From: Mesorhizobium sp.
GTDB taxonomy: Bacteria; Pseudomonadota; Alphaproteobacteria; Rhizobiales; Rhizobiaceae
Reading direction: 5' to 3'
Length of the DNA: 64,000 nt
Assembly: GCF_004962245.1 (NCBI RefSeq)
Contig: NZ_SUHQ01000018.1
Span: 84,014 to 148,013 of the forward strand
Shown here: piece by piece, positions 38,239-47,145 of the stretch
How the letters are laid out: the number at the start of each line of letters is the position of its first letter
Position numbering within the stretch: position 1 is the first letter of the stretch
Notes under the pieces: generated by a model
The model's database searches: none
What the model was told of the DNA's origin: nothing
What the model saw: the letters and a program-made list of their open reading frames with translations, nothing else
Position numbers and translations under genes: made by a program

Positions 38239-39204
38239 TCAGGAAGACGATCCTGTGTGGGTAACCGTGCCTGCAGTCAGGATGCGCAGCACCCTGATGG
38301 CTTCCTCGCCGCTGGTGCGCGGTTCTGCCCGCGTCTCGATGCATTGGATGAAATGCTCGAGCTCTCGCGTCAGCGGCATGCCCTCGCCCACCGCCACATA
38401 GGACGGCTCGTTGGTGGTAAAGGCCCATTGGCCGCTGTCTTGCCATACCGCGTGGCGGTAGACGGCGAGCTTGCGCTCCCACGGTTCGACATCGTCGAAC
38501 ACCGCCATCGCCTTGGTGCCGACCACGGTCAGCCGTCGTTCGCGGTAGGGATTGAGCCGCGACGCGAAGAGATGGCTACGCAGACCGTTGGGAAAACGCA
38601 TGTGCAGATGCGCGAAATCGCTGAGATTATCGAGGAGCGCTGCCCCCTCGCCGCGCACCTCGATCGGTTCCGTGCCGGTGATGGCGAGGATCATCGACAG
38701 ATCGTGCGGCGCAAGATCCCACAGCGCGTCGTTCTCGGTGTGGAACTTGCCGAGCCCGAGCCGGTGCGAATGGATATAACGGACCTCGCCGAGCTCGCCA
38801 TTGTCGATCAACGCCTTCAACGTCTCGAAGGCGGGATGAAAGCGCAGCACATGGCCGACCATGAAGACGCGGCCATTATCGGCCGCCGCCTTCACCGAAC
38901 GCTCGGCATCCGCCACCGTCAGCGCGATCGGCTTTTCCACCAGCACGTCCTTGCCCCCCTGGACGGCTTGCACCGCCATGTCGGCGTGGAACTGCGGCGG
39001 CAGCGCCATGACGATGGCGTCGATGTCGTTGCGGACAAACAGCGCCTCCGGCTCGATCGCCAGGCAATCCTGTTCACTGGCGAACCCTTCGGCACGGGCA
39101 CGGTTGACGTCCGAGACCGCGTGCAGCGCGCCGAGCGCCTTGAGGGTGCGGATGTGGTTGCTGCCCCAGTATCCGCAACCGAGGACTGCAATGCGCGGTT
39201 TCAT
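38239..39204 (-). CDS. Gfo/Idh/MocA-family oxidoreductase
   Basis: MKPRIAVLGCGYWGSNHIRTL; DVLVEKPIALTVADAERSVKAA. Confidence 0.93.
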   Translation of the reverse strand: MKPRIAVLGCGYWGSNHIRTLKALGALHAVSDVNRARAEGFASEQDCLAIEPEALFVRNDIDAIVMALPPQFHADMAVQAVQGGKDVLVEKPIALTVADAERSVKAAADNGRVFMVGHVLRFHPAFETLKALIDNGELGEVRYIHSHRLGLGKFHTENDALWDLAPHDLSMILAITGTEPIEVRGEGAALLDNLSDFAHLHMRFPNGLRSHLFASRLNPYRERRLTVVGTKAMAVFDDVEPWERKLAVYRHAVWQDSGQWAFTTNEPSYVAVGEGMPLTRELEHFIQCIETRAEPRTSGEEAIRVLRILTAGTVTHTGSSS

Positions 39205-39556
39205 CAATTCCAACTCTAGAATTTCGTGGCCGAGACATAGCGGCGCGCCCCGGCGAACTCAACCCCGGCAGGTGCGCTCAAATGTCTGCCCGGCAAAGCT
39301 TTTCGGCGATTAGAACGACATGCGTCCACTTGGACGCACAAAGTGCGCGTCTCGAGACTTTGAATCTTCGCATCGTGCTTTCCGAACCGAAGGTCAGCGC
39401 AGCAAAAATCGATTCCGATGCGATGAAATATGCCCGGCATGCCGGCTGCATCGATGCTTGACAGGCTTGCCGTCCCAACCTTATATCCGCCCGACCTTGG
39501 CGAACGCTTCGATATGCCTTCCGATTTAAGGCGGATTTCGGGCCTTTCGCCGCCCT

Positions 39557-39633
39557 GGCGGGGTAGCTCAGTTGGTTAGAGCACGGGAATCATAATCCTG
39601 GGGTCGGGGGTTCAAGTCCCTCTCCCGCTACCA
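39557..39633 (+). tRNA. tRNA-Met (CAU)
   Basis: 77-nt cloverleaf GGCGGGG TA GCTC...GAGC A CGGGA ATCATAA TCCTG ... GGGGG TTCAAGT CCCTC TCCCGCT ACCA; anticodon CAT in the 7-nt loop. Confidence 0.93.
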
Positions 39634-40255
39634 TCACTGCAGCGCTAGGCGCCTCTCCCGGCTTGCGATTTGGCAGGTTGAGAAGCTCCGCACTAATGAC
39701 CGCGTCCTGAGCCGGATCGAGGTCCGGATCGCTTGTCTCCTTTTCCTGCAGCCGCTGGCGTTTCTGGTCTTCGGCGCCCGGAAGCCCCATCCGTGACGGT
39801 CCAAGAGTGGGGAAGGCGATGCCGTCGATGCTCTCCGTCCTCACCCCTTCGAACAAATTGTGATCGCAGTAGCCGTAGCCGCGGAACCGCCCGGGGGGCT
39901 GGTAGAATCTCTCGTCGAGCGTGACATGATCATGGCGCGAGAGAGAAATTAGGCCGGGCAGATAGCGGATATGCTCATACTCACGGGCTGCCGAGTCGGC
40001 AGCGTGTACGGAAATGCGCGCTGCGTAACCGGTCTTGATCGTGTGCGGCCCCCACAGCTTGTCCCCCGTGGAAATCCAGGCGGTTTCATGGGTCGTGGCA
40101 TGACCCAGCACGGCATTGTCGACGAGGACGCCGATCGGTCCTGTTTCTTTCAGGAAACGCCGCGCACGATACGTCGAAAAATCGGCGAGCCGCTGCGAAA
40201 CACGTGGCCGGTATTCGAAGCGCAGATGCTCCAGATATCGTGAAAAGCGATTCAT
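39590..40255 (-). CDS. Uncharacterised protein, possibly PIN-like; C-terminus antisense to tRNA-Met
   Basis: MNRFSRYLEHLRFEYRPRVSQRLADFSTYRARRFLKETGPIGVLVDNAVLGHATTHETAWISTG...; last residues GEGLEPPTPGL derive from the tRNA complement. Confidence 0.6.
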   Translation of the reverse strand: MNRFSRYLEHLRFEYRPRVSQRLADFSTYRARRFLKETGPIGVLVDNAVLGHATTHETAWISTGDKLWGPHTIKTGYAARISVHAADSAAREYEHIRYLPGLISLSRHDHVTLDERFYQPPGRFRGYGYCDHNLFEGVRTESIDGIAFPTLGPSRMGLPGAEDQKRQRLQEKETSDPDLDPAQDAVISAELLNLPNRKPGEAPSAAVMVAGEGLEPPTPGL

Positions 40256-40302
40256 CGACCGAGTTTGGCTGATTAGACCCGCCGTTGGCAATAACATATA
40301 CA

Positions 40303-40374
40303 TTATCATAAGTTTACAAGTTGATAATATGTAAGCTATTGCATGAACATGTTTGAATAATGATAAGGTTATCA
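40303..40374. promoter_or_regulatory. Operator-like array of TTATCA/TGATAA hexamers
   Basis: TTATCA 40303-40308, TGATAA 40322-40327, and TGATAA-GG-TTATCA 40361-40374, just before ATG 40377. Confidence 0.7.
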
Positions 40375-40376
40375 AA

Positions 40377-40850
40377 ATGCGCCCGCAGGAACGCGCCACA
40401 GCCAGACGCCAGCTCGACAAGAGGCTCAGCCCCTTGCGAACCCGGGAGGGATTCGCAAGGCCGCCGCGCGGCTGGATCAAGGCGATCCGCGAAGCGCTCG
40501 GCATGACGACGGCACAGCTTGGAAAGCGGCTGGGCGTCAGCCAGCCGCGCGCCGTCGCCATCGAAAAAGCCGAAAGCACCAATGCGATCACGCTCGATTC
40601 GCTTGAACGCGCCGCCCGGGCGCTGGACTGCGACCTCGTCTATGCGCTGGTGCCGCGCAAGCCGCTCGAAACCCTTACCGAAGAACGCGCCCTCAGGCTG
40701 GCAAGGCGCCGCGTCAGGCCTGCCCGCCACACAATGGCGCTTGAAGCACAAAGCGTCGATCCGGAAGCCGAGGAAGAGCAGGTCAGGCATCTCGCAAGAC
40801 GCCTGCTGGAAAAGCCCGGCTCGGCGCTGTGGGATGACGAGGCGTTATGA
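40377..40850 (+). CDS. Mobile mystery protein A (HTH regulator)
   Basis: LDKRLSPLRTREGFARPPRGWIKAIREALGMTTAQLGKRLGVSQPRAVAIEKAE...ALDCDLVYALVPRKPLE...HTMALEAQ; ATG 40377 preferred over the TTG at 40353. Confidence 0.88.
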   Translation: MRPQERATARRQLDKRLSPLRTREGFARPPRGWIKAIREALGMTTAQLGKRLGVSQPRAVAIEKAESTNAITLDSLERAARALDCDLVYALVPRKPLETLTEERALRLARRRVRPARHTMALEAQSVDPEAEEEQVRHLARRLLEKPGSALWDDEAL

Positions 40851-40934
40851 CAGTCGCCTATCGAAAACCGGTCGCTCGTCGTCTCGGTTGGAGGCTTCGC
40901 CGCGAGCATCGCGGCGAAGTCGATCGAACACCAG

Positions 40935-41964
40935 TTTGACGCCGACGGTCTGGCCGGCGAAGACCTGGCTGAGATTGATCTTCTTGCGATTGTAGCAGAT
41001 GCGCCCGCAGGTGGTGAAGGTGACTGCCTTGTCGTGGAAAGGGTAGTCGAGCTGCGGCAGTCCCCGATAGGGTCGCGGCGAGAGGCTGTAGCGCTCGGCA
41101 GGGCAGGCCATATCGAGCGCCTGGTGCGGGCGTTCGGTGTTGTACTCCTCGACGAAGTCATCGAACCTGGCCTGCTGCTGCAGGAAGTTGGCGCCGGCCG
41201 GTTTGGTGGTCTCCAGTTTCAGGGTCAGATGCATGCGTTCATGGCGGCCGTTCTGCTGCGGGCAGCCGGGCTTGATGCGCTCGATGGCGATGCCAAGCCT
41301 CAACCACCACACCGACAGCCGGGAGAGATTGAACAGCGCATTGGGACTGGCAAAGGGCACGCCGTTGTCGGTTCTGATCGCCCCAGGCAGGCCGAATTCC
41401 CTGAAAACGCTTTCGAACACGGTGAAAGCATAGGCCTCCTTGGTGGTGTGAAGCCTCGCAGGCCAACAGATAACGGCTGGCGAAGTCGCTGACCGTCAAC
41501 GGATAGCAGTAGCGCCGGTCGGCCAGCATGAACTCGCCCTTGTAATCGGCGCACCACAACTCATTGGGCGCGGCGACGTGAGACAGCGGCGTTCCCGTGG
41601 CCCTGTTGCGTCGCCGCTTGCGGCGCTTGACCAAGCCGTGGCGGTCGAGCACCGCATGCACCGTCGAGATCGCCGGACAATGAACGTCCGGATAGAGCCG
41701 CACCAATCGCTCCCTGATCTTCGGCGCGCCCCAGTTGGGCTTGTCCTGCTTGGCACGCACAATCAGCTTCTCGATTTGGAAAGGAAGCTGATTGGCGTGC
41801 CGGTAAGGCCGCCGCGAGCGGTCAGTCAGCCCTTCCAGCCCGCTGTCATTGTAGCGGTTGATGAGCTTGTAGCCGGTCTTGCGCGAGATTCCGAACTCCC
41901 GGCAGACCACCGCCATCTTCTCGCCATCCAGAAGCCGCGCTACGAATTTGAGACGCTCGTCCAT
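40935..41964 (-). mobile_element. IS481-family transposase remnant (frameshifted, C-terminus diverged/truncated)
   Basis: N-terminal frame MDERLKFVARLLDGEKMAVVCREFGISRKTGYKLINRYNDSGLEGLTDRSRRP (41239-41988); C-terminal frame MFESVFREFGLPGAIRTDNGVPFASPNALFNLSRLSVWWLRLGI...RPHQALDM (40845-41420). Confidence 0.88.
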
Positions 41965-42382
41965 AAGGTTGCACTCCTGCCAAGGCACCTTTGCTCTCCT
42001 CGCAAAGGCTGGAAGTGTAACCCATGTCTCCGGAATGAACTGTCACCTATCTCTCGGGAAGGGTAATGTACATTCCAAAATCGTGTAGCGCGCGTCCGGT
42101 TTGGTCCAGGCCGTCTTAAAACGCGCCGCCGAAGCCAGAGAGTAGAATCTCGTTCTCGGAGAACATCGCGCGAAGCCCCCGAGCAGCATCCGAATTCTCA
42201 TTTTACATAAAACTTAGGAACGACATTCTCAAGGTTCGCGCCCGGCGTCGAGTTTTCACACGACCTCGATCCATTCCAGACCTTCCGGTGCATGCACAGC
42301 AAAGGGCCTTGCGGCGATACAATGCGCCCGACTTCTGCTACGGTGCATTCCTCGGGCATAAGTGGTCTTAAAGAACGCCGTC

Positions 42383-42440
42383 GTGGATCGCAAGCTTGCT
42401 GCCATTCTTGCTGCCGATGTGGTGGGCTACTCCGCGCTGG
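42383..42440 (+). pseudogene. Remnant of a second nucleotide cyclase N-terminus
   Basis: GTG GAT CGC AAG CTT GCT GCC ATT CTT GCT GCC GAT GTG GTG GGC TAC TCC GCG CTG = VDRKLAAILAADVVGYSAL, paralogous to VERRLTAILAADVAGYSRL of the intact gene but in another frame. Confidence 0.75.
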
Positions 42441-42450
42441 GAGAGTTGGA

Positions 42451-44364
42451 TTGTCAACCGAGCATGTAGAGCGGCGACTTACGGCCATTCTAGCGGCCGA
42501 CGTCGCCGGTTACAGCCGGCTGATGGGCAACGACGAGGAAGGGACGCTCGCCCAGCTGAAGGCGCATCGGCGTGCTCTGGTCGACCGAAAGATCAACGAA
42601 CACCGCGGGCGGATTGTCAAGACCACCGGCGATGGGATGCTGGTCGAGTTCGCGAGTGTGGTCGAGGCCGTGCGCTGCGCCGTCGAGATCCAGCGCGGCA
42701 TGGCGGAACGCAATGTCGCGGCGCCGGCGGGACAACGTATCGAGTTCCGCGTCGGCATCAATGTCGGCGACATCATCATCGAGGGTGACGACATTTTCGG
42801 GGATGGCGTCAACGTGGCGGCTCGCTTGGAGGGGCTCGCGGAGCCTGGCGGCATCTGCGTCTCGGGCCGCGTGCAGGAAGACGTGCAAGGCAAGCTCGAC
42901 ATTACCTTTGAGGATATCGGCGAACAGAAGCTCAAGAACATCGCTCGGCCGGTGCGCGCCTTTCGCGTGCGGCTCGACGCCACGGCCGCTCCGGCGCCCG
43001 CCGGCTGGCGCCGGGGATTGTACGCTGCTCTGGCACTGATGATTTTGCTTGCTGTAGGCGCGCTGTGGACCGGTCTTGGCTCTGAGTGGAAATTTCTCAG
43101 CATTCTGCGCTCAGGCGATCAAGTCACAAAAAGTACTGAAGTCGGCACGAAACCCGCGATCGCCATTCTCCCGTTCCTGAACCACAGCGACGATTCGGCT
43201 CGTGAGTATTTCGCGGATGGATTGACGCAGGATATCATCAACGCACTGGGTCGGTTCTCCGCGCTGACCGTGATGTCGTGGAACGCTGTCCTCCCCTACA
43301 AAGTAAAGCCAGCAAGCCCGGAGGAGATCGGCCGCGGACTCGCCGTCAGCTATCTGGTCGAAGGCAGCGTCCGCCAGACCGGCGACCGTGTGCTGGTCAT
43401 CGCGCAACTCGTCGACACAAGGCAGGGACGAGTGCTTTGGTCTGCACGCTTCGAGGAGGCGCTGGCGGACGTGTTTGCGCTGCAGGACAACATTGTCACT
43501 GACATTGTCAGAGTCCTGGCGATTCGCGTGACGCAGATCGAACAAAATCGCGTGTTCACAAAGCCAACCGAAAATCTCGCAGCCTATGATTACGTGCTGC
43601 GCGCCAGGCCGGCATTGCAGCGCCCGACGCATGCAAACAATGTAGAGGCGCGCGCCCTGCTCAAACGCGCCATCGAGCTTGACCCGAACTACGCTGCTGC
43701 CTATGCGGCACTTGCCGAAACCTATCATTTAGCGAGCTCGATGGGCTGGGCGGAATCGCCGACCGCGTTCCTGAGCCGTGCCGAGGAACTGGCAACCAAG
43801 GCGCTGAGACTTGATGATTCCGACGTGCGCGCGCGTATCACTCTCGGCCACATCCACCTCTTTCATCAGAGATACAACCAGGCAGAGGCGGAGATCGAGC
43901 GCGCCATTGCGATCAATCCGAACGATGCCCACGGCCTCGCCGGGCGCGGCACCATCCTGTTGTGGCTGGGACACACGGATGAGGCGATCGAAGCCTTGGA
44001 GCAGGCGCAGCGCATCGACCCCGATCTCAATGCGATCGATCGCTTTGCGCTGAGCCTGGCCTACTATCTGAAACGGCGGTACGACGCGGCGATCGAACAG
44101 GCGGAACTTAATCTTCGAACGACCGCAGGCGCGAACTTCAGCCGTATCCTACTGGCGGCCGCCTATGCACAACACAACCGAGCGGAGGACGCCGCGCGTG
44201 TCGTGACGATGATACGCCGCATGGACCCAACCTTCGACCCGCAGGAGTTCGGAACCAAGTTTCTAAGCTCTGGCGATCTCGAACATCTGCGCGACGGATT
44301 CCGCAAGGCCCGCCTCTACCCCGTCACAGGCGACCTGCCACCGGCCGAGAGAATGAACCGCTAA
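42451..44364 (+). CDS. Class III adenylate/guanylate cyclase with TPR repeats
   Basis: VERRLTAILAADVAGYSRLMGNDEEGTLAQLKAHR; FRVGINVGDIIIEGDDIFGDGVNVAARLEGLAEPGGICVSG; C-terminal TPRs. Confidence 0.93.
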   Translation: MSTEHVERRLTAILAADVAGYSRLMGNDEEGTLAQLKAHRRALVDRKINEHRGRIVKTTGDGMLVEFASVVEAVRCAVEIQRGMAERNVAAPAGQRIEFRVGINVGDIIIEGDDIFGDGVNVAARLEGLAEPGGICVSGRVQEDVQGKLDITFEDIGEQKLKNIARPVRAFRVRLDATAAPAPAGWRRGLYAALALMILLAVGALWTGLGSEWKFLSILRSGDQVTKSTEVGTKPAIAILPFLNHSDDSAREYFADGLTQDIINALGRFSALTVMSWNAVLPYKVKPASPEEIGRGLAVSYLVEGSVRQTGDRVLVIAQLVDTRQGRVLWSARFEEALADVFALQDNIVTDIVRVLAIRVTQIEQNRVFTKPTENLAAYDYVLRARPALQRPTHANNVEARALLKRAIELDPNYAAAYAALAETYHLASSMGWAESPTAFLSRAEELATKALRLDDSDVRARITLGHIHLFHQRYNQAEAEIERAIAINPNDAHGLAGRGTILLWLGHTDEAIEALEQAQRIDPDLNAIDRFALSLAYYLKRRYDAAIEQAELNLRTTAGANFSRILLAAAYAQHNRAEDAARVVTMIRRMDPTFDPQEFGTKFLSSGDLEHLRDGFRKARLYPVTGDLPPAERMNR

Positions 44365-44822
44365 TGTCCTTGAAGTAGCGCGCGGTTCTGGTTGGCCTTC
44401 GCGATGTTCGCAGCAAGGTCCTGCCGGAAGAGCGCGGGTCCCATCGGGGCCGGCTTGCCGAAAATATAAAGCTTGCCGTCGCTGATCAGCCAATTCTCCG
44501 GGTTGGCCTCGTCGAGTTCGCCCAGGGCCAGCGCCATTGCACAAAAATTTCCGAACTGCGGCGCGTAGCGTACAGGATCGGCCTTGAAAAGTTCGCGATG
44601 CTCAGTGTTCGCGAAGAGGTAGCGGTGCTCGTCCCATTCGTACGCGATCTCCGGCAGCCCTCGCGTGGGACTACCAAGGGTGAAATAGGCGACCGGGTCA
44701 TAACCCTTGATCGCCAGGGAAACTGCTTCCTCCGTGGCAAAAGACGGCAGCGAGGTTGCAAACAGGGCGGCTGCGACCGCCAGCACGAGGCGAACTGAAT
44801 TTCGCCGAGAGACCTTGTCCAT
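44361..44822 (-). CDS. YHS domain-containing secreted protein
   Basis: Signal-like MDKVSRRNSVRLVLAVAAALFATSLPSFA; AIKGYDPVAYFTLGSPTRGLPEIAYEWDEHRYLFANTEHRELFKADPVRYAPQFGNFCA. Confidence 0.9.
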   Translation of the reverse strand: MDKVSRRNSVRLVLAVAAALFATSLPSFATEEAVSLAIKGYDPVAYFTLGSPTRGLPEIAYEWDEHRYLFANTEHRELFKADPVRYAPQFGNFCAMALALGELDEANPENWLISDGKLYIFGKPAPMGPALFRQDLAANIAKANQNRALLQGH

Positions 44823-45155
44823 GGCGAATTCCCTGTGATTTGCCCTTCCCGGGCCCGCGAACAACCACTCGCCACGCGGCAAACAAAGCCGTCTGCGTTA
44901 TTTCGTTCGGGGACTGATTATGGCTCTTGTGGCGCTCGGCCGCAACACGTTTCGGAGATTTTCGGAGTTCGAGTGTGGTAAGGGCCGCCGCCCGTTGCAG
45001 GGGTGCCGGGCTCCATTCTTCGTATGCTTGTGGCGCGCAAGGCGGACCTTCCATTCAGAGCGGCGATCTCAGAAATCAATAGGCGCAGCAATGACATAGC
45101 GGTGCCCAATTTCATCCTCTTCGGTGCAGCATTGCCGCAGTTCGCTTGCCGACAA

Positions 45156-45872
45156 CTATTCCTGCTGGAATTGACAGGGCCAATCTTTAGGCCTCGTCAA
45201 GCCAGAAGGCAACTCGGTCCGGGCGTCTCCGCAAGCCATGTTGAGCTGCCACTGGGACAGACCCACCGAATTGGAAAGGTCGACGCCCTCGATACGGGTC
45301 AGAAAGAAAAAGGCGCGGTCAAAGTCTATCGGCGCGGTGAACGTCGCTCCTCGGAAGTCCACCCGTGCGAGATTGGCAAACGAGAAGCGGCTGCCGCTGA
45401 TATCGGCGTCATGGAACTGCGCACGCCCCAATTCTGCCTTTGTGAAATCAACATTGGTCAGGTTGGCGCCTTGGAAATTCGAGCGCTGGATTTCCGCGCT
45501 CGCAAACACAGCGCCCTGCGCGTCCATACGGCTGAAGTCGGTCCTGTAGGCCTCGATTCTGTCGAACCGGGCGCCTTTGGCGGTCGAGTCGGCCAGGGAA
45601 GCACGCACAAGCGTTGCCTTCTCAAGATTTGCCGCAAGGAGATTGCTGTTCCTGAGGTCGGTCGAAGTGAAATCAACACCGAACAGGTTCGCCCCGCTCA
45701 GGTCCTGTCCTTCTAGGATGAGAAGCTTCTTGTCACACTCGTGCCAATTGACGCCAGGCGTCGCGGCTGCGTGGCAGTTGTGAGCAGCAGTGGCGTTCTG
45801 CCAAGCAAACAAAGTGCAAACCGCTAGAACCAAGCCGGATGCACCGTAAGCTCTGGTTCGCCTCAAAGTCAT
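45156..45872 (-). CDS. Pentapeptide repeat protein with signal peptide
   Basis: A(D/N)Lxx repeats: DLSGANLFGVDFTSTDLRNSNLLAANLEKATLVRASLADSTAKGARFDRIEAYRTDFS.... Confidence 0.9.
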   Translation of the reverse strand: MTLRRTRAYGASGLVLAVCTLFAWQNATAAHNCHAAATPGVNWHECDKKLLILEGQDLSGANLFGVDFTSTDLRNSNLLAANLEKATLVRASLADSTAKGARFDRIEAYRTDFSRMDAQGAVFASAEIQRSNFQGANLTNVDFTKAELGRAQFHDADISGSRFSFANLARVDFRGATFTAPIDFDRAFFFLTRIEGVDLSNSVGLSQWQLNMACGDARTELPSGLTRPKDWPCQFQQE

Positions 45873-46268
45873 TGTTGCTGGACCTCTGCTCCTCGCCGAC
45901 ACTCAACCTTACCACATCTGCTGACACTCGAGCCACGGTGACCACCGCCGTCACAGTTAGCGCATTTCTCCGTTGATTATGCGCAAACTGCTATCGCGCG
46001 CCTAGTCGGAACTCGCGCATCGAACAGTACATCACGTCTTCCGTCCCCAGCGCACCGGCGGCCTCCCCGCTCGCAATCCAAATAGACGTCTTTCAGCTGT
46101 TTGATTGGGCATGTCAGCGTGAGCGAACGCGAGGTCCTGAGCGTCAGAAGCCGGCAATGAAGCCGGACTGATTACGATCAGCGCGGTGCCGAGCGTCAGA
46201 GGCGCGCGAGGGACTTAACAACTGACATGATCATTTTGAGATCCTCCCCAGCTCCCGTCGGTCAACAT

Positions 46269-46667
46269 TCAGTCCTTGGGGTCGCAGGTGTAGTGCCGTT
46301 CGAAGGTCCCGTCCGCGCGCCGCTGCTTGTCGAAGCCGCAATGTAAGGCTCGATCGCGCGCTCGTGGACCAGCCAAAGGGATCTCGGCCGAGGCGTAGCC
46401 ACTGCCGGCGGCCAACCGTTTCGGGATCGAGGCCGAAGCGATCCTGGTGCGCTCGATCGTCGTGCCGGCCGCGCCTGCCTCCGCATGACGGATGGCGCGG
46501 CTTCGCAAAGCGCACATGATTTCGTCACATGAGATGCCGATGTCGCCAAGAACGTCATCGGGTAAACGGCTCAACTGGTCCGTTGCCGACAAGAGAGCTT
46601 TTCGCTCGGCGCGGAGGCGTAACCACCTGCGAAATGGACCAATGGCGGCAGCATGAATTATAACCAT
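46269..46667 (-). CDS. DUF1127-domain protein
   Basis: FRRWLRLRAERKALLSATDQLSRLPDDVLGDIGISCDEI. Confidence 0.78.
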   Translation of the reverse strand: MVIIHAAAIGPFRRWLRLRAERKALLSATDQLSRLPDDVLGDIGISCDEIMCALRSRAIRHAEAGAAGTTIERTRIASASIPKRLAAGSGYASAEIPLAGPRARDRALHCGFDKQRRADGTFERHYTCDPKD

Positions 46668-46759
46668 GATCAGATCGTCCCTTCATTGATCTGAATTGAC
46701 CGGTACGGAACGGCTCGAACGGCACTCCGGGCGAGAGCGTCAGCCGTCCGCGAGGCAAG

Positions 46760-46921
46760 TTAGGCGTAGTGGTCGATGGATTGGTTTTGCCGCGGCGTGC
46801 CCAGACGGCGGGCGGTGGCTGGCCCCGGGCCACGCATGTAATAAAGCTCCGGGCGGTAGCGCGGCGCGACGAATTTGCGAAACCCCGCAGCAAGTTTTGT
46901 GATGGGAGCCAAGAATTTCAT
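46760..46921 (-). CDS. Small basic 53-aa protein (hypothetical)
   Basis: MKFLAPITKLAAGFRKFVAPRYRPELYYMRGPGPATARRLGTPRQNQSIDHYA, preceded by GGGAACAGTC context. Confidence 0.5.
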   Translation of the reverse strand: MKFLAPITKLAAGFRKFVAPRYRPELYYMRGPGPATARRLGTPRQNQSIDHYA

Positions 46922-47145
46922 GACTGTTCCCTTTCCCTTCGCCGGCTTGCACACGAGCCGGCGGGCCTGACGTTGCAACAAGGATATGACAGTCGAACCA
47001 GGCTCGGCTGTGGGAATTCCCACACCGGGGAAAACATTGGCGAAATCCGCTCCCAGTTTGCATCCCGGAAAGCGGGGCCTGCGGCCATCAAATTTCCTTG
47101 GATAGGGAGTAAGGTGAAGTACACTTTATTGAACAAGAGACCGTT

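Noticed and set aside
40847-42066. Terminal inverted repeats for the IS481 element
   Set aside because: TGACAG near the left end and CTGTCA near the right end are suggestive but too short to define boundaries; the C-terminus also seems truncated.
42152-42164. GTTCTC-G-GAGAAC palindrome considered as a LexA box
   Set aside because: The alphaproteobacterial LexA site is a direct repeat GTTC-N7-GTTC; this palindrome does not fit and no SOS gene follows.
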